Positions 1 to 8,866 of a DNA stretch of 64,000 nucleotides are shown here, piece by piece (the stretch's first letter is position 1; each line of letters begins with the position of its first letter). Source of the stretch: Nocardia iowensis. GTDB taxonomy: Bacteria; Actinomycetota; Actinomycetes; Mycobacteriales; Mycobacteriaceae. The position numbers and the translations under genes were made by a program. The DNA lies in the NCBI RefSeq assembly GCF_019222765.1, contig NZ_CP078145.1:3968001-4032000 (forward strand), given 5' to 3'. The notes beneath the pieces are model-generated. The model was not told the origin of the DNA and searched no databases. It saw nothing but the letters and a program-made list of their open reading frames with translations.

Positions 1-108
1 GACCTGATGGACAGCGGCCATCTGACCACGCCTACCCCGGCGGAAAACCTGCCGGAGATTGCTCTGCTGGAGGAGGTACTCAATGGGCTCCGTGCTCTCG
101 CCGTCTGA
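1..108 (+). CDS. DUF742 (CvnC-like) protein, C-terminal fragment
   Basis: Only the last 35 codons lie in the window; the frame is open from base 1 to a TGA at 106-108. The visible tail (DLMDSGHLTTP, then a helix ending ALLEEVLNGLRALAV) resembles the C-terminus of DUF742 proteins, the third member of actinobacterial conservons. It overlaps the following GTPase start (ATG 83) by 26 bases, as expected for the tightly packed cvnB-C-D order. In these systems DUF742 proteins are thought to work with a roadblock protein and a GTPase downstream of a membrane histidine kinase. Identification rests on a short tail plus context, so the family call is good but not certain. Confidence 0.7.
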   Translation, partial: DLMDSGHLTTPTPAENLPEIALLEEVLNGLRALAV

Positions 109-688
109 TCGCCCAGTCGACTATGTGCCGGAGACCGTTACCCGTTCCGTAAAGCTGTTGGTGGCAGGCAATTTCGGGGTCGGCAAGACGACCTTCGTGA
201 GCAGCGTCTCGGAAATCAAGCCACTGCGCACCGAGGAGACCATCACCGAGGCCAGCGTCGGCGTCGACGACATGGCAGGCCTGCCCGGCAAATCCCAGAC
301 GACCGTGGCGATGGATTTCGGCCGCATCACGCTCAGCCCGCAGCTCGCGCTCTACTTGTTCGGCACGCCGGGCCAGCAGCGGTTCGTCCCGTTATGGGAA
401 GAGCTGGCCCGCGGCGCGCTCGGCGCTCTGGTGCTGGTCGATACCCGACGCATCGAGAAGTCCGATGAGGTGCTTTCCGTGCTCGAGGAGCGCGGCGTGC
501 CGTATTCGGTGGCGGTCAACCAGTTCGAGGGCGCCAAGAACTTTCCGCTCGGCGAGGTCCGCGACGCCCTGGACCTCGCACCCGACACCCCACTCACCTC
601 CTTGGACGCACGTGATAGAGGCACGTGCCTGCGGTCCCTGATCACGCTCGTCGAATTCCTGTTCCATCGTCTGGAGTCACGTCTTTGA
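83..688 (+). CDS. conservon small GTPase (CvnD-like)
   Basis: 201 aa. ATG 83 is chosen because GGAGG lies just upstream (about 73-77); an ORF start at 59 has no ribosome site. The Walker A/G1 motif GNFGVGKTT is at about residues 29-37. The G3 region reads LFGTPGQQRF instead of DTAGQ, and the G4 region is VNQFEG instead of NKxD; both are typical of the MglA-like/CvnD class. It is a cytoplasmic GTP-binding switch acting with the roadblock and DUF742 partners of the same operon. The stop overlaps the TTG start of the next P450 (TTGA), so translation is probably coupled. Confidence 0.9.
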   Translation: MGSVLSPSDRPVDYVPETVTRSVKLLVAGNFGVGKTTFVSSVSEIKPLRTEETITEASVGVDDMAGLPGKSQTTVAMDFGRITLSPQLALYLFGTPGQQRFVPLWEELARGALGALVLVDTRRIEKSDEVLSVLEERGVPYSVAVNQFEGAKNFPLGEVRDALDLAPDTPLTSLDARDRGTCLRSLITLVEFLFHRLESRL

Positions 689-1947
689 CCACGCCTTCGT
701 CCGCGCCCCACTCCGCACCCGCCCGCTGCCCCGTCCAGCACGGATCCCCGATCGATACCGATGGCCCCCGGGTATCGCTGTACTCCGAGGAATTCGCGGC
801 GGACCCACACCACGCCTACCGCGAGATGCGGCGCCAATACGGCTCGCTGGTACCGGTGAACATCGCGCCGGACGTGCCAGCCACGCTGGTGATCGGCTAC
901 CACACCGCGTTGCGGATCCTCAATGACCCCGAGCATTTTCCAGCCGATCCGCGCACCTGGCAAAAGGGTGTGCCCGGTGAGTGCCCGATCCTGCCGATGC
1001 TGGAGTGGCGGCCGAACGCGCTGCGCAGCGCGGGCCTGGAACACACTCGCTACCGGCAGGCCAACGTGGCCGCCATCGCCGAGGTCGACCTGCACAGCCT
1101 GCACGCCACCGTCGAGCGGATCGCCGTCCCGCTGATCAACGCGTTCTGTCAGGACGGCGCGGCAGACCTGATCAGCCAGTACGCGTTTCCGCTCACCTTC
1201 GCGGTGCTCAACGCCACGCTCGGCTGCCCGCCGGAAATCGGCCAGCAGGTCGCGTCCGGCATGGCCGCGATCTTCGAGGGCGTCAACGCCGACAAGGGCA
1301 ACGCGATGCTCACCGACGCGCTGTTCGACCTGGTCACCCTGAAGCGGAACGAGCCGGGTGACGACATCACCTCACGACTGCTCGCGCATCCCGCCAAGCT
1401 CGATGACGTGGAGATGATCCACCAACTGGTGACGCTGTACGGCGCTGGCATCGAGCCGCAGCAGAATCTGATCGTCAATACGCTGCTGCTGATGCTCACC
1501 GACGACCGGTTCGCGGGAAACGTTCTCGGCGGCAGCCTTTCGACCCGCGACGCGCTCGACGAGGTGCTGTTCACCGACCCGCCGATGGCGAACTACTGCG
1601 TGTCCTATCCCCGGCAACCGGTCCTGATCGACGGCGTCTGGCTGCCAGCGCACCAGCCGGTCGTGATCAGCATGTCCGGCTGTAACAACGACCCCTCGAT
1701 CAGCGTCGGGGAGTACGTGGACAATCGCTCGCACCTGGCATGGAGCGTCGGGCCGCACGCCTGCCCGGCCAGGTCGATGGCATACCTGATCGTGCAGGAC
1801 GCCATCGATCAGCTTCTCGATGCATTGCCCGAGTTGGATCTTGCTGTGGCTGCGAACGAATTGTCTTGGCGGCCAGGACCTTTCCATCGCGCTCTGGTGT
1901 CCCTCCCCGTAGTCTTCCCCAAGTCACCACCGTTGAACGTGTTTTAA
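685..1947 (+). CDS. cytochrome P450, CYP157-like (no EXXR motif)
   Basis: 420 aa from a TTG start at 685 that overlaps the GTPase stop; GGAG is about 8 bases upstream. The haem loop is present as [14 protein letters not shown] with the thiolate Cys, but it lacks the usual FGxG opening. The I-helix reads [11 protein letters not shown], without the acid-alcohol Thr pair. The K-helix EXXR motif is missing: the aligned sequence is DEVLFTDPP. Loss of EXXR is known for the CYP157 family, which in Streptomyces sits in conservons beside a CYP154-type P450, exactly as here. It may bind haem yet have altered or no monooxygenase activity, perhaps serving as a partner of the adjacent P450. The substrate is unknown. 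Confidence 0.88.
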   Translation: MTTPSSAPHSAPARCPVQHGSPIDTDGPRVSLYSEEFAADPHHAYREMRRQYGSLVPVNIAPDVPATLVIGYHTALRILNDPEHFPADPRTWQKGVPGECPILPMLEWRPNALRSAGLEHTRYRQANVAAIAEVDLHSLHATVERIAVPLINAFCQDGAADLISQYAFPLTFAVLNATLGCPPEIGQQVASGMAAIFEGVNADKGNAMLTDALFDLVTLKRNEPGDDITSRLLAHPAKLDDVEMIHQLVTLYGAGIEPQQNLIVNTLLLMLTDDRFAGNVLGGSLSTRDALDEVLFTDPPMANYCVSYPRQPVLIDGVWLPAHQPVVISMSGCNNDPSISVGEYVDNRSHLAWSVGPHACPARSMAYLIVQDAIDQLLDALPELDLAVAANELSWRPGPFHRALVSLPVVFPKSPPLNVF

Positions 1948-1957
1948 GGAGACTCCG

Positions 1958-3187
1958 ATGGACACTGAGCCCCTAGTTCTGGACCCGACGGGCACCGATA
2001 TCCAGGGCGAGTCCGCGCGCCTGCGGGAGCGCGGTCCGGCGACCCTGGTCGAGTTGCCCGGCGGGGTGCGCGCGTGGTCGATCACCGACGCCGATCTGCT
2101 CAAGCGCCTGCTGATCGATCCGAAAGTGTCCAAGGATGCCAGGCAGCACTGGCCCGCCTTCGCCAACGGTGAAGTGCCGCAGGACTGGCCGCTGTTCCTC
2201 TGGGTCGCGGTGAACAACATGTTCACCGCCTACGGCGCCGACCACCGGCGGTTGCGCAAGCTGGTGGCGCCCGCGTTCACGCATCGGCGCACCGAGGCGA
2301 TGCGTCCACGCGTCGAGGCGATCACCGAGCGGCTGATCGCCGAGCTCGCCGCCACCCCGGCCGGCGAGGTGGTCGACCTGCGCGAAGGCTTCGCGTACCC
2401 GCTGCCGATTCAGGTCATCTCCGAACTGATGGGTGTGCCGGAATCGCTGAATGCCGGTCTGCGCACGTGCGTGGACGGCATCTTCGACACCTCGCTCAGC
2501 CCGGAGCAGTCGCAAGCCAACTACATGGAGATGTACCGCATCCTCGGCGAGCTGGTGGCCTACCGGCGCGAGCAGCCGGGCGACGACATGACGAGCCTGC
2601 TGATCTCGCACCGCGACGAGGACGACGGCTCGCAGCTGACCGAGCAGGAGCTGATCGACACGCTGCTGCTCGTCATCAGCGCGGGGCACGAGACCACGGT
2701 CAACCTGCTCGATCAGGCGATCTACGCGCTGGTGACCCGGCCCGAGCAGCTGGCCGCGGTGCTCGAGGGCAAGGTCGGCTGGGCGGATCTGATCGAGGAG
2801 GCGTTGCGCTTCGAGGCTCCGGTCGCGCATCTGCCGCTGCGGTTCGCGGTCGACGACATCGACATCGAGGGTGTTCGGATCCCCAAGGGTGACCCGATTC
2901 TCGCCTCCTACGCCGCCGCCAACCGGGACCCGAAGGTGCACGGCGAGACTGCCGACGAGTTCGACGTGACCCGGGTTACCAAGGACCACTTGTCCTTCGG
3001 TCACGGCGTACATCACTGCCTCGGTGCACCACTGGCCAGGCTCGAGGCGGCGATCGCATTGCCCGCCATCTTCGCGCGGTTCCCGAACATGCGCTTGGCG
3101 GCGGACCCGGCGGAGCTGGGGACCGTGGTCAGCTTCATCTCGAACGGTCACGGGAAACTGCCGATGATCTTGGAACCGACAGAGTAG
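1958..3187 (+). CDS. cytochrome P450, CYP154-like
   Basis: 409 aa; AAGGAG lies 8 bases before ATG 1958, and the gap to the upstream P450 is 10 bases, so it is the last gene of the conservon operon. All P450 signatures are intact: I-helix [10 protein letters not shown]-helix EEALR (EXXR), and haem loop [15 protein letters not shown] with the Cys thiolate. A soluble bacterial class I P450 that would need a ferredoxin and reductase encoded elsewhere. Position and pairing with an EXXR-less P450 match the CYP154/CYP157 pairs of Streptomyces conservons. The substrate cannot be deduced. Transcription likely ends at the hairpin directly downstream. Confidence 0.93.
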   Translation: MDTEPLVLDPTGTDIQGESARLRERGPATLVELPGGVRAWSITDADLLKRLLIDPKVSKDARQHWPAFANGEVPQDWPLFLWVAVNNMFTAYGADHRRLRKLVAPAFTHRRTEAMRPRVEAITERLIAELAATPAGEVVDLREGFAYPLPIQVISELMGVPESLNAGLRTCVDGIFDTSLSPEQSQANYMEMYRILGELVAYRREQPGDDMTSLLISHRDEDDGSQLTEQELIDTLLLVISAGHETTVNLLDQAIYALVTRPEQLAAVLEGKVGWADLIEEALRFEAPVAHLPLRFAVDDIDIEGVRIPKGDPILASYAAANRDPKVHGETADEFDVTRVTKDHLSFGHGVHHCLGAPLARLEAAIALPAIFARFPNMRLAADPAELGTVVSFISNGHGKLPMILEPTE

Positions 3188-3200
3188 TTCCCCCAACACC

Positions 3201-3230
3201 TGTGCCCCTGGCTGACGAGCCAGGGGCACA
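3201..3230 (+). terminator. strong hairpin terminator after the conservon operon
   Basis: A perfect 13-bp inverted repeat (TGTGCCCCTGGCT, loop GACG, AGCCAGGGGCACA) starts 13 bases after the P450 stop. It is followed by GTCGTTTTCG, which contains a short T run. This is the typical form of an intrinsic terminator and marks the end of the conservon transcript. Confidence 0.8.
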
Positions 3231-3339
3231 GTCGTTTTCGGCGTCGTTTTCGCTCGTGGGCTCGTGGGTAGTGCGAGTAGGGAAGTAGTCGATCACGATC
3301 GATGGATCGACGGCGAGCACGACGCGAGGGAGGAATTGG

Positions 3340-4200
3340 ATGGGGAGCACACGGCATCGGTGGACCACGGTGGACGGCATCGACACCTTTTATCGCGAAG
3401 CCGGGCCCGCTGACGGCCCGGTAGTCCTGCTGCCGCACGGGTATCCGTCGTCGTCGTTCGAATTCCGCAACCTGATGCCCGCGCTCGACGATCGATGGCG
3501 CACGATCGCCCCCGACTTACCCGGCTTCGGCTACAGCGCGGCCCCTGCGGACTTCTCCTACACCTTCGACGGCTATTCGGCGTTCCTTCGCCAGTTCACC
3601 GAGACACTCGAACTCACCGAATACGTCATCTACTTGCACGACTACGGATCCCAGTTCGGGCTGCGGCTGGCGATGGACGCGCCGCAACGGGTTGCCGGGC
3701 TCATCATCCAGAACGGTGACATCTATGAAGACCAGCACGGCCCGAAATATGCTCCGCTGAAACTATTCTGGGACAACCCGACCGAGGAGGGCCGGGCAAC
3801 GCTCGCCGCCGCGGTGACCGAGGAAGGTTTCCGCGACGAGTTCGTCGGCGAACTACCCGACCATCTCGTCGACCGGGTCAGCCCCGATTTGTGGCGGCTG
3901 TCCTTGGCGGTGACGGACACGCCCGAGCGCCGGGCGAATCTGGTGAATCTGCTCGCCGATCAACGTCATACGCTCGAATGGTTCGCAAAACAGCAGGACT
4001 ATCTGCGGGCGCACCGCCCGCCGACGCTCATCGTGTGGGGCCGCCACGACGGGTACATGCCCGAAGAGGCCGCGCGCGCCTATCACCGCGACCATCCCGG
4101 CGCCGAACTGCACATCCTCGACGGCGGCCACTGGTTGCTCGAAACTCATCTGGACGAGGTGGTGCGATTGATCCGGGACTTCCTCGCGCGCCTGAGGTGA
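3340..4200 (+). CDS. alpha/beta-fold hydrolase (haloalkane dehalogenase/epoxide hydrolase-like)
   Basis: 286 aa; GAGGGAGGA is 5 bases upstream of ATG 3340. The oxyanion segment HGYPSSSFEFRN follows the second strand, and the nucleophile elbow is HDYGSQFG at about residues 98-105, with Asp in the nucleophile position. Asp is found in haloalkane dehalogenases and epoxide hydrolases, unlike the Ser of esterases. GGHWLLETH near the C-terminus carries the catalytic His. The length fits this family. Cytosolic, no signal peptide. The exact reaction (halide, epoxide or another ester) cannot be settled from sequence alone. It converges on the methyltransferase gene with only 6 bases between stops. Confidence 0.85.
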   Translation: MGSTRHRWTTVDGIDTFYREAGPADGPVVLLPHGYPSSSFEFRNLMPALDDRWRTIAPDLPGFGYSAAPADFSYTFDGYSAFLRQFTETLELTEYVIYLHDYGSQFGLRLAMDAPQRVAGLIIQNGDIYEDQHGPKYAPLKLFWDNPTEEGRATLAAAVTEEGFRDEFVGELPDHLVDRVSPDLWRLSLAVTDTPERRANLVNLLADQRHTLEWFAKQQDYLRAHRPPTLIVWGRHDGYMPEEAARAYHRDHPGAELHILDGGHWLLETHLDEVVRLIRDFLARLR

Positions 4201-4206
4201 GTGCGG

Positions 4207-5028
4207 TCAGGCCTTGCGTGCCAAGCCCGCCACGATCAGCTGTTCCCAGACGGTCAATTCGCGGTCCGGCGTTCCGATGCCGTCGGACGGTTTCGGGTCC
4301 GGCCGCCAGGCCGCGCAGGGCGCGATGCCGGGTTCGAGAATTTCCAGGTCGCCGAACAGAGCCTCGATTTCCTGGTCGCTGCGCCAGCGACCGCGCCCGA
4401 AGGTGGACTGGAGTTTTTCTTCCGCGGCCGTTGTCTCCGGGTTGTGGCCCGAGCGGAAGTGCGAGATGTAGACCAGGCTCCCGCTGGACAGCTGTCCGGA
4501 CCAGTAGCGCACCACCCCGGCCGGGTCCTCGTCGTCGTTGAGGTGGTGCAGGATGGCGCTGAAGATGATGGCGACCGGCTGGTCGAAATCGATCATCTTG
4601 ACCACCTCGGGGTCCTCGCGGATCGAACGCGGATCGCGGAGATCGGCTTGGATGACGGTGGTGTTGTGGTCGGTGGCCAGCAGCGCGCGGCCGTGCGCGA
4701 GCACGATCGGGTCGTTGTCGACGTAGGCCACTGTGGCGTCGGGCGCGTAGCGCTGCGCGACCTGGTGCACGTTGTCGGCGGTCGGCAGTCCGCTGCCAAG
4801 GTCGACGAATTGGCGCACGCCTGCGCGGGCGATGTCGCGGACGGCGCGGACCAGCGCCTGCCGGTTGGTGAAGGCGATCGCCACCGAGCCGGGCAAATTG
4901 TTCTTGAAGTGGTCACCGATCTCCCGGTCGACGACGAAGTTGTCTTTGCCGTCGAGCAGATAGTCGTATACCCGGGCGATACTCGGTTTGGATTGGTCGA
5001 TCACGTGCGTCAGGTCGGTCATGGCCAT
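4207..5028 (-). CDS. SAM-dependent methyltransferase, DUF574 family
   Basis: 273 aa. The N-terminus (PSIARVYDYLLDGKDNFVVDRE) and motif FVDLGSGLPTADNVHQVAQ are diagnostic of the actinobacterial DUF574/methyltransf_19 group; VAYVDNDPIVLAHGRALL is the second SAM-contacting segment. The family is present in many copies in Streptomyces, Nocardia and Frankia, and its substrates are unknown. A second member lies at 46509-47303 in this window. ATG 5028 has a possible alternative at 5022 (MAM). No operon partner: it converges with the hydrolase on one side and diverges from the VOC gene on the other. Confidence 0.9.
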   Translation of the reverse strand: MAMTDLTHVIDQSKPSIARVYDYLLDGKDNFVVDREIGDHFKNNLPGSVAIAFTNRQALVRAVRDIARAGVRQFVDLGSGLPTADNVHQVAQRYAPDATVAYVDNDPIVLAHGRALLATDHNTTVIQADLRDPRSIREDPEVVKMIDFDQPVAIIFSAILHHLNDDEDPAGVVRYWSGQLSSGSLVYISHFRSGHNPETTAAEEKLQSTFGRGRWRSDQEIEALFGDLEILEPGIAPCAAWRPDPKPSDGIGTPDRELTVWEQLIVAGLARKA

Positions 5029-5199
5029 ACCCCCGTGTGCTTGGGCTGTGGGTCATATCGTAGAAGGCTTGGGGCGCAAGCGCGCGCCCTGTATCAGCGA
5101 GTCTGATTTGACCACAACATGTTTCATCGTTGCACGAGGGTGTTTGCCCGCCGTCTGCGCCGGGTAGCCGACGAGGGTGCTGATCGAAGGAGGTTTCCC

Positions 5200-5574
5200 A
5201 TGACATCAGGCAGCTTTGTCGGACGCCTGCGCAGCGTGGTGCTGGATTGCCCGGAGCCGCGCAAGCTCGCCGAGTTCTACGTCGGGTTGCTCGGCGCCGA
5301 AGTGACCGACGACCAGGACGACACCTGGGTCGTCACCGTCGATCCGGACGGAAGGCGTTTGGTGTTTCAAAAAGCGCCCGAATACAAGCCGCCGCATTTC
5401 CCCGATCCTGAAGCGTCCCAGCAGATCCACTTGGATGTGCTGGTCGACGACATCGAGGAAGCCGAACCCAAGGCACTCGCCCTCGGGGCAAAACTGGTGC
5501 AAGCCAACGACAATGATCAATTCCGGGTCTATGCGGATCCGGTGGGCCACATCTTCTGTCTCATGTGGCTGTAG
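5200..5574 (+). CDS. VOC/glyoxalase-like domain protein
   Basis: 124 aa from ATG 5200, chosen because GAAGGAGG lies 6 bases upstream; a longer frame begins at 5119 without a ribosome site. The pattern is a vicinal-oxygen-chelate fold: RLRSVVLDCPEPRKLAEFYVGLLG at the N-terminus, IHLDVLVDDIEEAEPKALALG in the middle, and VYADPVGHIFCLMWL at the end. These are the usual strand-helix repeats of small actinobacterial Glyoxalase_6 proteins. Metal ligands are not fully assignable and the function is unknown. The last 17 coding bases and stop are duplicated in tandem immediately downstream. Confidence 0.85.
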   Translation: MTSGSFVGRLRSVVLDCPEPRKLAEFYVGLLGAEVTDDQDDTWVVTVDPDGRRLVFQKAPEYKPPHFPDPEASQQIHLDVLVDDIEEAEPKALALGAKLVQANDNDQFRVYADPVGHIFCLMWL

Positions 5575-5594
5575 CGGTCTCATGTGGCTGTAGC
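5558..5594. repeat. tandem duplication over the VOC stop codon
   Basis: GTCTCATGTGGCTGTAGC occurs at 5558-5575 and again at 5577-5594, a 19-base period. The first copy encodes the last residues and stop of the VOC protein; the second is untranslated. It looks like a small recent slippage or duplication event. Confidence 0.85.
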
Positions 5595-5602
5595 CGCAGG
5601 GG

Positions 5603-6706
5603 TCAGCGGCAGCCTTCCAAGGTGGCTGCCGCCAGCTCCGCGACGACATCATCGACGTCGTGGCGGGCTCGAAAAGCGTTGAGCTGCCGGATAGCTCCGT
5701 TGCCTCGAGCCAGGATCGCGGCGAGGGAGTCGGTGACGAGCTGCCGGTCACCGAGCTCGTCGAGTGCCGGACCCACGTACTCGATGAGCTCGGCGATCAG
5801 GTCCCGAACCGGCACGATGCGTCCGCACAGCGGGTCCACCGCGTCGCCGTCGAGGCCGGTGCGCGCCGCCTTCCAATATGCCGCGCGCACTACCTCGGCG
5901 CCGACCGCCGGTGCGGAACGGTTCTGCGCCAAGGACATTCGAGCCGTCATCACAGTCGCCCGGACCAGCGTGGCGAGCAGCACGGTCTCCTCGACCGTAG
6001 CGGGTACGTCGCTGACCCGGATCTCCACGGTGGGAAAGCTCGACGAGGGCCGGACGTCCCAGTACACCATCTTCTTGTCGAGGATGCTGCCGCTCGACAG
6101 CATCATCGCGACCATGGCGTCATAGTCCTGCGTCGATTCGAAATACGGCGGCGGGCCCGCGCTCGGCCAGCGCCGCCACAGAATGCTGCGCCAACTGGCA
6201 TAGCCGGTGTCGGCGCTGCGGTAGATCGCCGAGTTCGCCGTCAGCGCCAAGAACAGCGGCAACCATGGTCGCAGGAAGTTGCTCACCTGCAAGGCGGTGT
6301 CGCGGTCCGGCACCGCGACGTGGACATGGCAGCCACACAACCCTTGCTCATGGGCGAGCATGCCGAAAGATTCGGCGATTCGCTGATAGCGCGGGGTATC
6401 GGTGACGGGGAACTTGTCCGGCACGGTCGGTGGAATGGCCACCGCGAGCAGCTGGGCGCCGTTCTTCTCGGCACAGGTGGCGATACTGCATCGCAGGTTA
6501 CGCAGTTCCTGCGCCAATTCCGAGGAATTGGTGTGGACGCCGGTACTGGTCTCCACCTGGCAGCGAGTGAGTTCGAGTTGGAGATCTACGCCGAGCTCGG
6601 CGGCGGTCCGGGCGACCTCGACATTCTTCGCGACGGGTGCACCGGTTTCGGGATCGGCGAGGAGGAATTCTTCCTCGACGCCGACGGTCACCGAGTCTGC
6701 GTCCAT
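5603..6706 (-). CDS. carboxylate-amine ligase, YbdK/glutamate-cysteine ligase type 2 family
   Basis: 367 aa, the normal length for this family. VGVEEEFLLADPETG at the N-terminus is the glutamate-contacting signature of GCS2 proteins. LCGCHVHVAVPDRDTALQVSNFLRPWLP and YWDVRPSSSFPTVEIRVSDVPATVEE are the later conserved blocks. Members join glutamate or another carboxylate to an amine with ATP. E. coli YbdK has weak glutamate-cysteine ligase activity, but actinobacteria use mycothiol rather than glutathione, so the true product here is uncertain. Cytosolic. It is convergent with the VOC gene and divergent from the antiporter gene. No clear ribosome site precedes ATG 6706. Confidence 0.88.
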   Translation of the reverse strand: MDADSVTVGVEEEFLLADPETGAPVAKNVEVARTAAELGVDLQLELTRCQVETSTGVHTNSSELAQELRNLRCSIATCAEKNGAQLLAVAIPPTVPDKFPVTDTPRYQRIAESFGMLAHEQGLCGCHVHVAVPDRDTALQVSNFLRPWLPLFLALTANSAIYRSADTGYASWRSILWRRWPSAGPPPYFESTQDYDAMVAMMLSSGSILDKKMVYWDVRPSSSFPTVEIRVSDVPATVEETVLLATLVRATVMTARMSLAQNRSAPAVGAEVVRAAYWKAARTGLDGDAVDPLCGRIVPVRDLIAELIEYVGPALDELGDRQLVTDSLAAILARGNGAIRQLNAFRARHDVDDVVAELAAATLEGCR

Positions 6707-7166
6707 GGCGCTAGATTACCCATCGATCGAGGTCGTACGCGTCCTGCGACTTCATGGGCGCGGGTGGAGACACCGCGAGGCCGAGCGGTCCCGCGGGTCT
6801 CCGCGCACTAGCACGTGATTGACTCGCCGGGTCAAATGCCGATCACATCGAGCATCAAACGAACCCAGTGGCTAACCATCCCGATAATCATCGGACTCTC
6901 CTTTCACCACCTCAGGGAACTGCGTCGTAAGCACCAGATTGCCGCGGTGTCGCGCACCCAAACGGCGATGGCTCGGACGTCCACCGGACATCTGGTTCAC
7001 CGCACTGTCAGCTTGCGCCAGCGTTGCGGGGCGTCCCTGTATCTGCGTTGAAAGGCGCGGCTGGACAGCGCGATCTCGCCGCAGGTAGTCGCCTGCGCGA
7101 AACTGGGGCGAGATCATCAGCAAGAGTTTCAGTGATTCTCAGGCCCGCGCTGCAGACTGCGTTGGC
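6707..7166. other. intergenic region between ybdK-like and antiporter genes
   Basis: 460 bases with no convincing gene. Short open frames here lack codon bias and ribosome sites. The part next to the antiporter holds the hairpins described as the structured leader. The remainder should contain the divergent promoters, but I cannot point to a clear -35/-10 pair. Confidence 0.6.
7055..7115 (+). promoter_or_regulatory. structured leader upstream of the Na+/H+ antiporter
   Basis: GATCTCGCC (7072-7080) pairs perfectly with GGCGAGATC (7107-7115) and encloses a second stem, GCAGG/CCTGC (7081-7085 with 7092-7096, loop TAGTCG). A third hairpin (CGCG-G-CTG with CAG-CGCG, one bulge) lies just before it at about 7055-7073. 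This sits 50 bases before the GTG start at 7167. It may be a regulatory leader or an attenuator. I do not recognise it as a known riboswitch class. Confidence 0.45.
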
Positions 7167-8741
7167 GTGAATCATCTGGAGCTGCCGTTTCTCGTGCTGT
7201 TCGGCACGATCCTCGCCCAGCCGCTCGGTCGGCGGCTCGGCGTCGCCCCGGCCGTCCTGATGACGGTGTTCGGCTGCGTGCTCGCCTTGATCCCGGCGGT
7301 GCCCGAGGTGCGGGTGGCGCCGGATCTGATTCTGCCGCTGTTGCTTCCGCCGCTGCTGTACGCCGCGGCCAGGCGCACCTCGTGGCGGACGTTCGCGCAG
7401 AACTGGACCGCGATCGCGCTGCAAGCGGTCGGGTTGGTGGTCGCCACCGCGGTCGTGGTCGCGGTGGTGGTGCATCTGTGGCATCCGGCGGTGCCGCTCG
7501 CGGTCGCGTTCGTGCTGGGTGCACTGGTCGCGCCGCCGGACCCGGTGGCCGTCGGCGCGCTGGCCGGTCGGCTCGGGCTGCCGCGCAGGCTGGTCGCGGT
7601 GCTGGAAGGGGAGGGGCTGTTCAACGATGTCACCGCGATCGTGCTGTACGGCATCGCGGTGCAGGCGGTGGTCACCGGCCAGTTCTCCGCGTGGTCGGCG
7701 GCGCTGGATTTCGTGCTGTCCGCGGTGGTGGGCGGTGCGGTCGGGTTGGTGTTCGGCTGGGGCGGCAGTCGACTGATGCGGCGGCTGGACGAGGCAGCGT
7801 GGCAGGTGGCGCTCGGCCTGGCGCTGCCGTTCGCGGCCTACCGGCTGGCCGACGCCTTGGCCGGGTCGGCGGTGCTCGCGGTGCTGGTGTCCGCGCTGTA
7901 TCTGACCGAAGCGGCCACCGATTTCGGCGACAGCGATTACCGGTTGGTCGGCGACTCGTTCTGGGCGATCGTCGAAATGCTGGTCACCGGAATCGCTTTC
8001 GGTCTGATCGGCTTGGAGCTGGCCACCGCGCTGCGCGACGCGGGGCCGGATTGGCCGCGCTTCCTCGGGGTCTCGGCCGCGGTGATCGGCGCCGTCGTCG
8101 GCGTCCGGCTCGTCTGGTTGATGGCGACCTGGGCGCTGTTGGGTCCCTGGTGGCGGCGCCGGGAGGCCGACGAGCCGTACACCTGGCGGGAGACCATGGT
8201 CACCTGGTGGGCCGGTCAGCGCGGCGTGGCCACGGTCGCGCTGGCCTTGGCCGTGCCGCTGACCACCGAGTCGGGCGCGCCGTTCCCGTGGCGCAGCGGA
8301 ATCCTGTTCACCGCCTTCGCCTTGGTGCTGTTCACCCTGCTGATCCAGGGGCCCACGCTGTCGCTCGTGGTGCGCGCGACGGGGGTTCGCGCCGACACCG
8401 GAGCCGAGCGAACCATGGAGCGGCAGTTGTGGGCCCGCATTCTGCGGGCGGAGCTCACGCGTCTGCGAGAGGTAGCGCGCACCGAGGAACTGCCCGACGA
8501 GGTCTACGACCGGTTGCGCGTCGGTATCGAAAGACGGCTCGCCCGAGCCGATCCGGAAGCGGCCGACGACGTCGAGGCGGCCGCCGAGCGGAGTTTCTCG
8601 CTCCACCGCAAGCTCAGCCGGATCGATCAGGAAGTGCTGGCCGCCGGGCGCGTCGAGGCCATGGCCGCGCGACGGGAACCGGGTGTGCCGCCGGATCTGG
8701 TCGACCGGGTGATGCGCCGCCTCGACTTGCGGTCGCCTTAG
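7167..8741 (+). CDS. CPA1-family Na+/H+ antiporter
   Basis: 524 aa from GTG 7167. The first 400 residues form about 10-12 hydrophobic helices. FVLGALVAPPDPVAVGALAGRLGLPRRLVAVLEGEGLFND holds the conserved DPV and the EGE...FND of NhaP/YjcE-type CPA1 exchangers, the ion-binding Asp region. WWAGQRGVATVALALAVP is the conserved helix with an Arg. The last 110 residues are a charged cytoplasmic tail (RILRAELTRLREVA onward). It exchanges Na+ or K+ for protons across the plasma membrane for pH and salt homeostasis. It is preceded by a structured leader, which could mean control at the RNA level. Confidence 0.92.
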   Translation: MNHLELPFLVLFGTILAQPLGRRLGVAPAVLMTVFGCVLALIPAVPEVRVAPDLILPLLLPPLLYAAARRTSWRTFAQNWTAIALQAVGLVVATAVVVAVVVHLWHPAVPLAVAFVLGALVAPPDPVAVGALAGRLGLPRRLVAVLEGEGLFNDVTAIVLYGIAVQAVVTGQFSAWSAALDFVLSAVVGGAVGLVFGWGGSRLMRRLDEAAWQVALGLALPFAAYRLADALAGSAVLAVLVSALYLTEAATDFGDSDYRLVGDSFWAIVEMLVTGIAFGLIGLELATALRDAGPDWPRFLGVSAAVIGAVVGVRLVWLMATWALLGPWWRRREADEPYTWRETMVTWWAGQRGVATVALALAVPLTTESGAPFPWRSGILFTAFALVLFTLLIQGPTLSLVVRATGVRADTGAERTMERQLWARILRAELTRLREVARTEELPDEVYDRLRVGIERRLARADPEAADDVEAAAERSFSLHRKLSRIDQEVLAAGRVEAMAARREPGVPPDLVDRVMRRLDLRSP

Positions 8742-8866
8742 CGACTTGGGCTGCTCGGTGGAGGTGGGTCGTCGAGGCTCGTGTCGTACCGTCTTCGCAT
8801 ACTTGTGGCAACCGGCCCGGCGAAGCTCCCGAATCCCCGTCCGCTCAGCTGCTACCGTCCGAAACC

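Noticed and set aside
6815..7051. 78-codon frame in the gap before the antiporter
   Set aside because: No ribosome site, no codon bias and no conserved pattern; it also runs into the structured leader.
7008..8606. 532-aa minus-strand frame opposite the antiporter
   Set aside because: Low-complexity Arg/Gln/His-rich shadow frame of a GC-rich membrane protein gene.
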